Of a DNA stretch of 8,117 bases, positions 6,939-8,117 are shown piece after piece. Numbering within the stretch: the first letter of the stretch is position 1; each line of letters begins with the position of its first letter. The DNA comes from Thauera sp. (lineage in GTDB: Bacteria; Pseudomonadota; Gammaproteobacteria; Burkholderiales; Rhodocyclaceae): NCBI GenBank assembly GCA_003446655.1, contig DMCZ01000117.1, positions 31,879 to 39,995 of the forward strand, read 5' to 3'. Below the pieces are notes generated by a model. The model saw only the letters and a list, made by a program, of their open reading frames with translations. It was not told the DNA's origin and did no database searches. A program made the translations under genes and the position numbers.

Positions 6939-6939
6939 T

Positions 6940-7110
6940 TCAGCCCAGCGCCCACAAGATGGTCAGCCACAGCAGCACCAACGCCGCGGCAACCAGCGCC
7001 AGACGGGCGGGCAGGCCGGCGCCAAGCAGGCTTCGCGCCGGGAAACTGCGTGCGCTACGCGCTTGCCGCGAGCGGGCGGGTGCGTCCGAAACCGTGGGTA
7101 CGGGCTTCAT
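6940..7110 (-). CDS. Small single-pass membrane protein between zur and znuC
   Basis: This encodes 56 residues. An Arg-rich, Ser/Pro-containing N-terminal part (about residues 1-36, SRQARSARSFPARS) is followed by one hydrophobic segment, LALVAAALVLLWLTILWAL (about 37-55), that reaches the C terminus. The positive charge suggests the N terminus stays in the cytoplasm. I do not recognise a family. It is supported as a gene by context: its ATG (7110-7108) shares one base with the zur stop (TGATG), AGGAAGG (7126-7120) lies 9 nt upstream, and its own stop is 1 nt before the znuC ATG. A longer version of the same frame runs back to 7365, but that part is a shadow of zur. A zinc-transport accessory role is only inferred from operon position. 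Confidence 0.72.
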   Translation of the reverse strand: MKPVPTVSDAPARSRQARSARSFPARSLLGAGLPARLALVAAALVLLWLTILWALG

Positions 7111-7580
7111 CACTGTTCGCCTTCCTGCGCATGGCGGCCGCAGGCTGCACATGCGCCATGCAGCACGAGTTCGGCACGTTCGACCGCGAAGCCCGGCGGC
7201 AGCGGTGCACTGGCAGGGGTGGGGACGTCCTCGAGACACAGGATTTGCCCGCAGCGCTCGCAGTGGAAATGGGCGTGGCGGTGTTCTCCGCCGCGGCGGA
7301 TCTCGAAGCGCCAGGCCCGCTCCCCGCTCGCGATGCGTTGCGCGATGCCCTGCTCGACCAGCCATTCCAGTGCGCGATAGAGCGTCACACGATCGTGCGC
7401 GATGTGCTCTCCGTCAAGGGCTGCTGCGATCTCGTCGTGTGAGAGCGGGTGTTGCGAACCCAGCAGGACGTCGATGACCGCGACCCGGGTACGCGTGACC
7501 CGCCCGCCATGTGCGGAGATGAGCTCGCGGGCGCTCGTGGGGGGCGGAGGGGGTGGGGTGGAAGGGCGGTAGGCCGGCAT
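7110..7580 (-). CDS. zur: Fur-family zinc uptake regulator Zur
   Basis: Zur is a zinc-sensing repressor that shuts off zinc-uptake genes when bound to zinc. The 156-residue product has the Fur-family layout. A winged-helix DNA-binding half runs through about residue 93 (ARELISAHGGRVTRTRVAVIDVLL, then SHDEIAAAL and DRVTLYRALEWLVEQG). The metal-binding/dimerisation half follows with HRHAHFHCERCG (100-111), and a closing Cys pair, CAAC (144-147), that with C107/C110 would make the structural zinc site. An extra Cys115 is present. Assignment to Zur rather than Fur rests on first position in the znu operon and the overlapping operator candidate. The N terminus is unusual: a run of six prolines (residues 9-14) follows MPAYRPST. 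ATG 7580 has no Shine-Dalgarno. Confidence 0.93.
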   Translation of the reverse strand: MPAYRPSTPPPPPPTSARELISAHGGRVTRTRVAVIDVLLGSQHPLSHDEIAAALDGEHIAHDRVTLYRALEWLVEQGIAQRIASGERAWRFEIRRGGEHRHAHFHCERCGQILCLEDVPTPASAPLPPGFAVERAELVLHGACAACGRHAQEGEQ

Positions 7581-7624
7581 GAAAAGGGCGGTCAGCAGCG
7601 GTGCTGGCCTGCAGCAGATTTTTG

Positions 7625-7641
7625 ATGCAACATTGTAGCAT
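7625..7641. promoter_or_regulatory. Candidate Zur box in the zur / zrgA-like divergent region
   Basis: ATGCAACATTGTAGCAT is a 17-bp palindrome of the form ATGCnACAnTGTnGCAT (seven base pairs of dyad symmetry; only positions 5, 9 and 13 do not match). AT content is far above the surroundings. It lies 45 bp before zur and 71 bp before the zrgA-like gene. Size, symmetry and position fit a Fur/Zur-type operator acting on both promoters. The assignment to Zur is inference. Confidence 0.7.
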
Positions 7642-7660
7642 TAGATTGTGCCGCAGTCGG
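7632..7660 (-). promoter_or_regulatory. Candidate promoter of the zur-znu operon
   Basis: Read on the minus strand, TACAAT (7637-7632, five of six against TATAAT) is preceded at 17 bp by CCGACT (7660-7655, three of six against TTGACA). The -10 lies entirely inside the palindrome at 7625-7641, so a bound repressor would exclude polymerase. Transcription would start near 7625, giving a leader of about 45 nt before zur. Confidence 0.5.
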
Positions 7661-7689
7661 GCGTTCGCCCGACCGACGCCGTGTCGGTC
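7656..7689 (+). promoter_or_regulatory. Two overlapping hairpins in the leader of the zrgA-like gene
   Basis: Hairpin 1 is GTCGGGC (7656-7662) with GCCCGAC (7667-7673) around a 4-nt loop. Hairpin 2 is GACCGAC (7671-7677) with GTCGGTC (7683-7689) around a 5-nt loop. Both are perfect 7-bp stems and share bases 7671-7673, so they compete over three pairs. The ribosome site GGAGG (7697-7701) begins 8 nt after. Function is unknown. Confidence 0.4.
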
Positions 7690-7696
7690 TTGTTCC

Positions 7697-7701
7697 GGAG
7701 G
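7697..7701 (+). promoter_or_regulatory. Ribosome binding site of the zrgA-like gene
   Basis: GGAGG lies 10 nt before the ATG at 7712, slightly long but usable spacing. It supports this start. Confidence 0.65.
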
Positions 7702-7711
7702 TTGTTCGCTG

Positions 7712-8117
7712 ATGCTTGTCCATTCCTGGCTTTCGAGAAATGTTCTCCCGGCGCTGGCCGGCTTGGGCGTGATTGTCGCGGCCACGCCCTTGCCGGCTAG
7801 CGCGCAGCACGCTGCGCATGAGCATGGCGTGGCGCGGCTGAGCGCTGCGCTGGAGGGCGGGGAGTTGCTGCTCGAGTTCCTGACGCCGCTGGATAACCTG
7901 GTGGGCTTCGAGCATGCCCCCACGACCGCTGCCCAGCGCCAGGCACTGGCCGATGCCGCGGCGCGCTTGCGCGAAGGGGGGAGGCTGTTCGTGCTGCCCG
8001 AGGCGGCAGCCTGCGTGCAGCGCACGGTGGAGATCGAGGCCCCCTGGCTGAGCGAGGTGGAGGGAGCGCGCGGCCACGACCACGACCACGACCACGAGCA
8101 TGAGCATGAGCATGAGC
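7712..8117 (+). CDS. zrgA: DUF2796/ZrgA-family periplasmic zinc-binding protein, 3' end cut by window
   Basis: The frame is open from ATG 7712 through the window end (135 codons visible, no stop). A Sec signal peptide is clear: MLVHSWLSRN, a hydrophobic core, then cleavage near PASA-QH (residues 31/32). The mature start, QHAAHEHGVARLSAALEGGEL, and the segment LTPLDNLVGFEHAPTTAAQR (58-76) are characteristic of the DUF2796 family, named after Vibrio cholerae ZrgA, a Zur-regulated periplasmic protein that aids zinc uptake. A Cys at residue 101 (AAACVQ) is visible. From residue 122 the chain becomes HDHDHDHEHEHEHE, encoded by a hexanucleotide repeat and cut by the window edge. It is divergent from zur across the operator candidate, so co-regulation by zinc is likely. 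Family assignment is confident; the exact role here is inferred from ZrgA and the neighbours. Confidence 0.85.
   Translation, partial: MLVHSWLSRNVLPALAGLGVIVAATPLPASAQHAAHEHGVARLSAALEGGELLLEFLTPLDNLVGFEHAPTTAAQRQALADAAARLREGGRLFVLPEAAACVQRTVEIEAPWLSEVEGARGHDHDHDHEHEHEHE
8075..8117 (+). repeat. Hexanucleotide tandem repeat encoding a His-Asp/Glu run
   Basis: Three CACGAC units, one CACGAG and three CATGAG units run in frame without interruption to the window edge, encoding (HD)3(HE)4. The first, middle and last units differ only at wobble or third-position changes that swap Asp for Glu, as expected from unit duplication. The total length is unknown because the window ends inside it. Confidence 0.9.

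Noticed and set aside
6940..7365. 141-codon version of the small membrane protein starting at 7365
   Set aside because: The first 85 residues lie inside zur in another frame and look like an Arg/Pro-rich shadow; the ATG at 7110 with AGGAAGG upstream explains the gene better.
6324..7442. 372-codon plus-strand frame spanning the complement of znuC, the small gene and zur
   Set aside because: It crosses three real genes on the other strand, which explains its openness; no recognisable domain.
7592..8113. 173-codon minus-strand frame starting MLMLMLVVVVVV
   Set aside because: The odd N terminus is the complement of the CATGAG/CACGAC repeat in the zrgA-like gene; the plus-strand reading has a signal peptide, ribosome site and family motifs.
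8075..8117. CRISPR-like or intergenic short repeat array
   Set aside because: The 6-bp units are contiguous, in frame and encode a His-acidic run typical of zinc-binding proteins; there are no spacers.

Overview
This window looks like a chromosomal segment of a GC-rich betaproteobacterium, most likely of the Rhodocyclales (Thauera/Azoarcus type). That placement is an inference from the protein flavours, the strong third-position GC bias and the zapA-6S RNA arrangement; no marker gene here proves it. No mobile element, CRISPR array, tRNA or rRNA is visible.

Plus-strand left half (1-4035). The window opens inside ilvD (dihydroxy-acid dehydratase, branched-chain amino acid synthesis), which lacks only about its first 33 codons. 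A short cell-division pair follows: a 64-residue coiled-coil ZapB-like protein and ZapA. Directly after zapA lies a 6S RNA gene (ssrS), recognised by its closing stem, central-bubble hairpin and the duplicated TGAACC segments, and then a 12-bp perfect hairpin. Two tightly linked membrane exporters come next, a TauE/SafE-family permease and a LysE/RhtB-family exporter.

Minus-strand right half (7580-4165). This is a compact zinc-uptake operon in the order zur, small 56-aa membrane protein, znuC, znuB, znuA. The first three genes are coupled by a 1-nt stop/start overlap and a 1-nt gap. The operon converges on the LysE gene over a 129-bp gap that carries a hairpin.

Divergent right end (7581-8117). 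The zur promoter region holds a 17-bp near-perfect palindrome (a Zur-box candidate) that covers the likely -10 element of the zur operon. On its other side a plus-strand gene begins and runs off the window. It encodes a secreted, His-rich DUF2796/ZrgA-family protein, a periplasmic zinc-binding accessory. Its leader holds two overlapping hairpins that cannot both form completely.

Together the right half is a zinc-starvation module: a sensor (Zur), periplasmic capture (ZnuA, ZrgA-like), membrane transport (ZnuB) and ATP hydrolysis (ZnuC). Its less ordinary parts are the small membrane protein between zur and znuC, the His-rich cytoplasmic tail on the ATPase ZnuC, and the hexanucleotide repeat that encodes the His/Asp-Glu run of the ZrgA-like protein.
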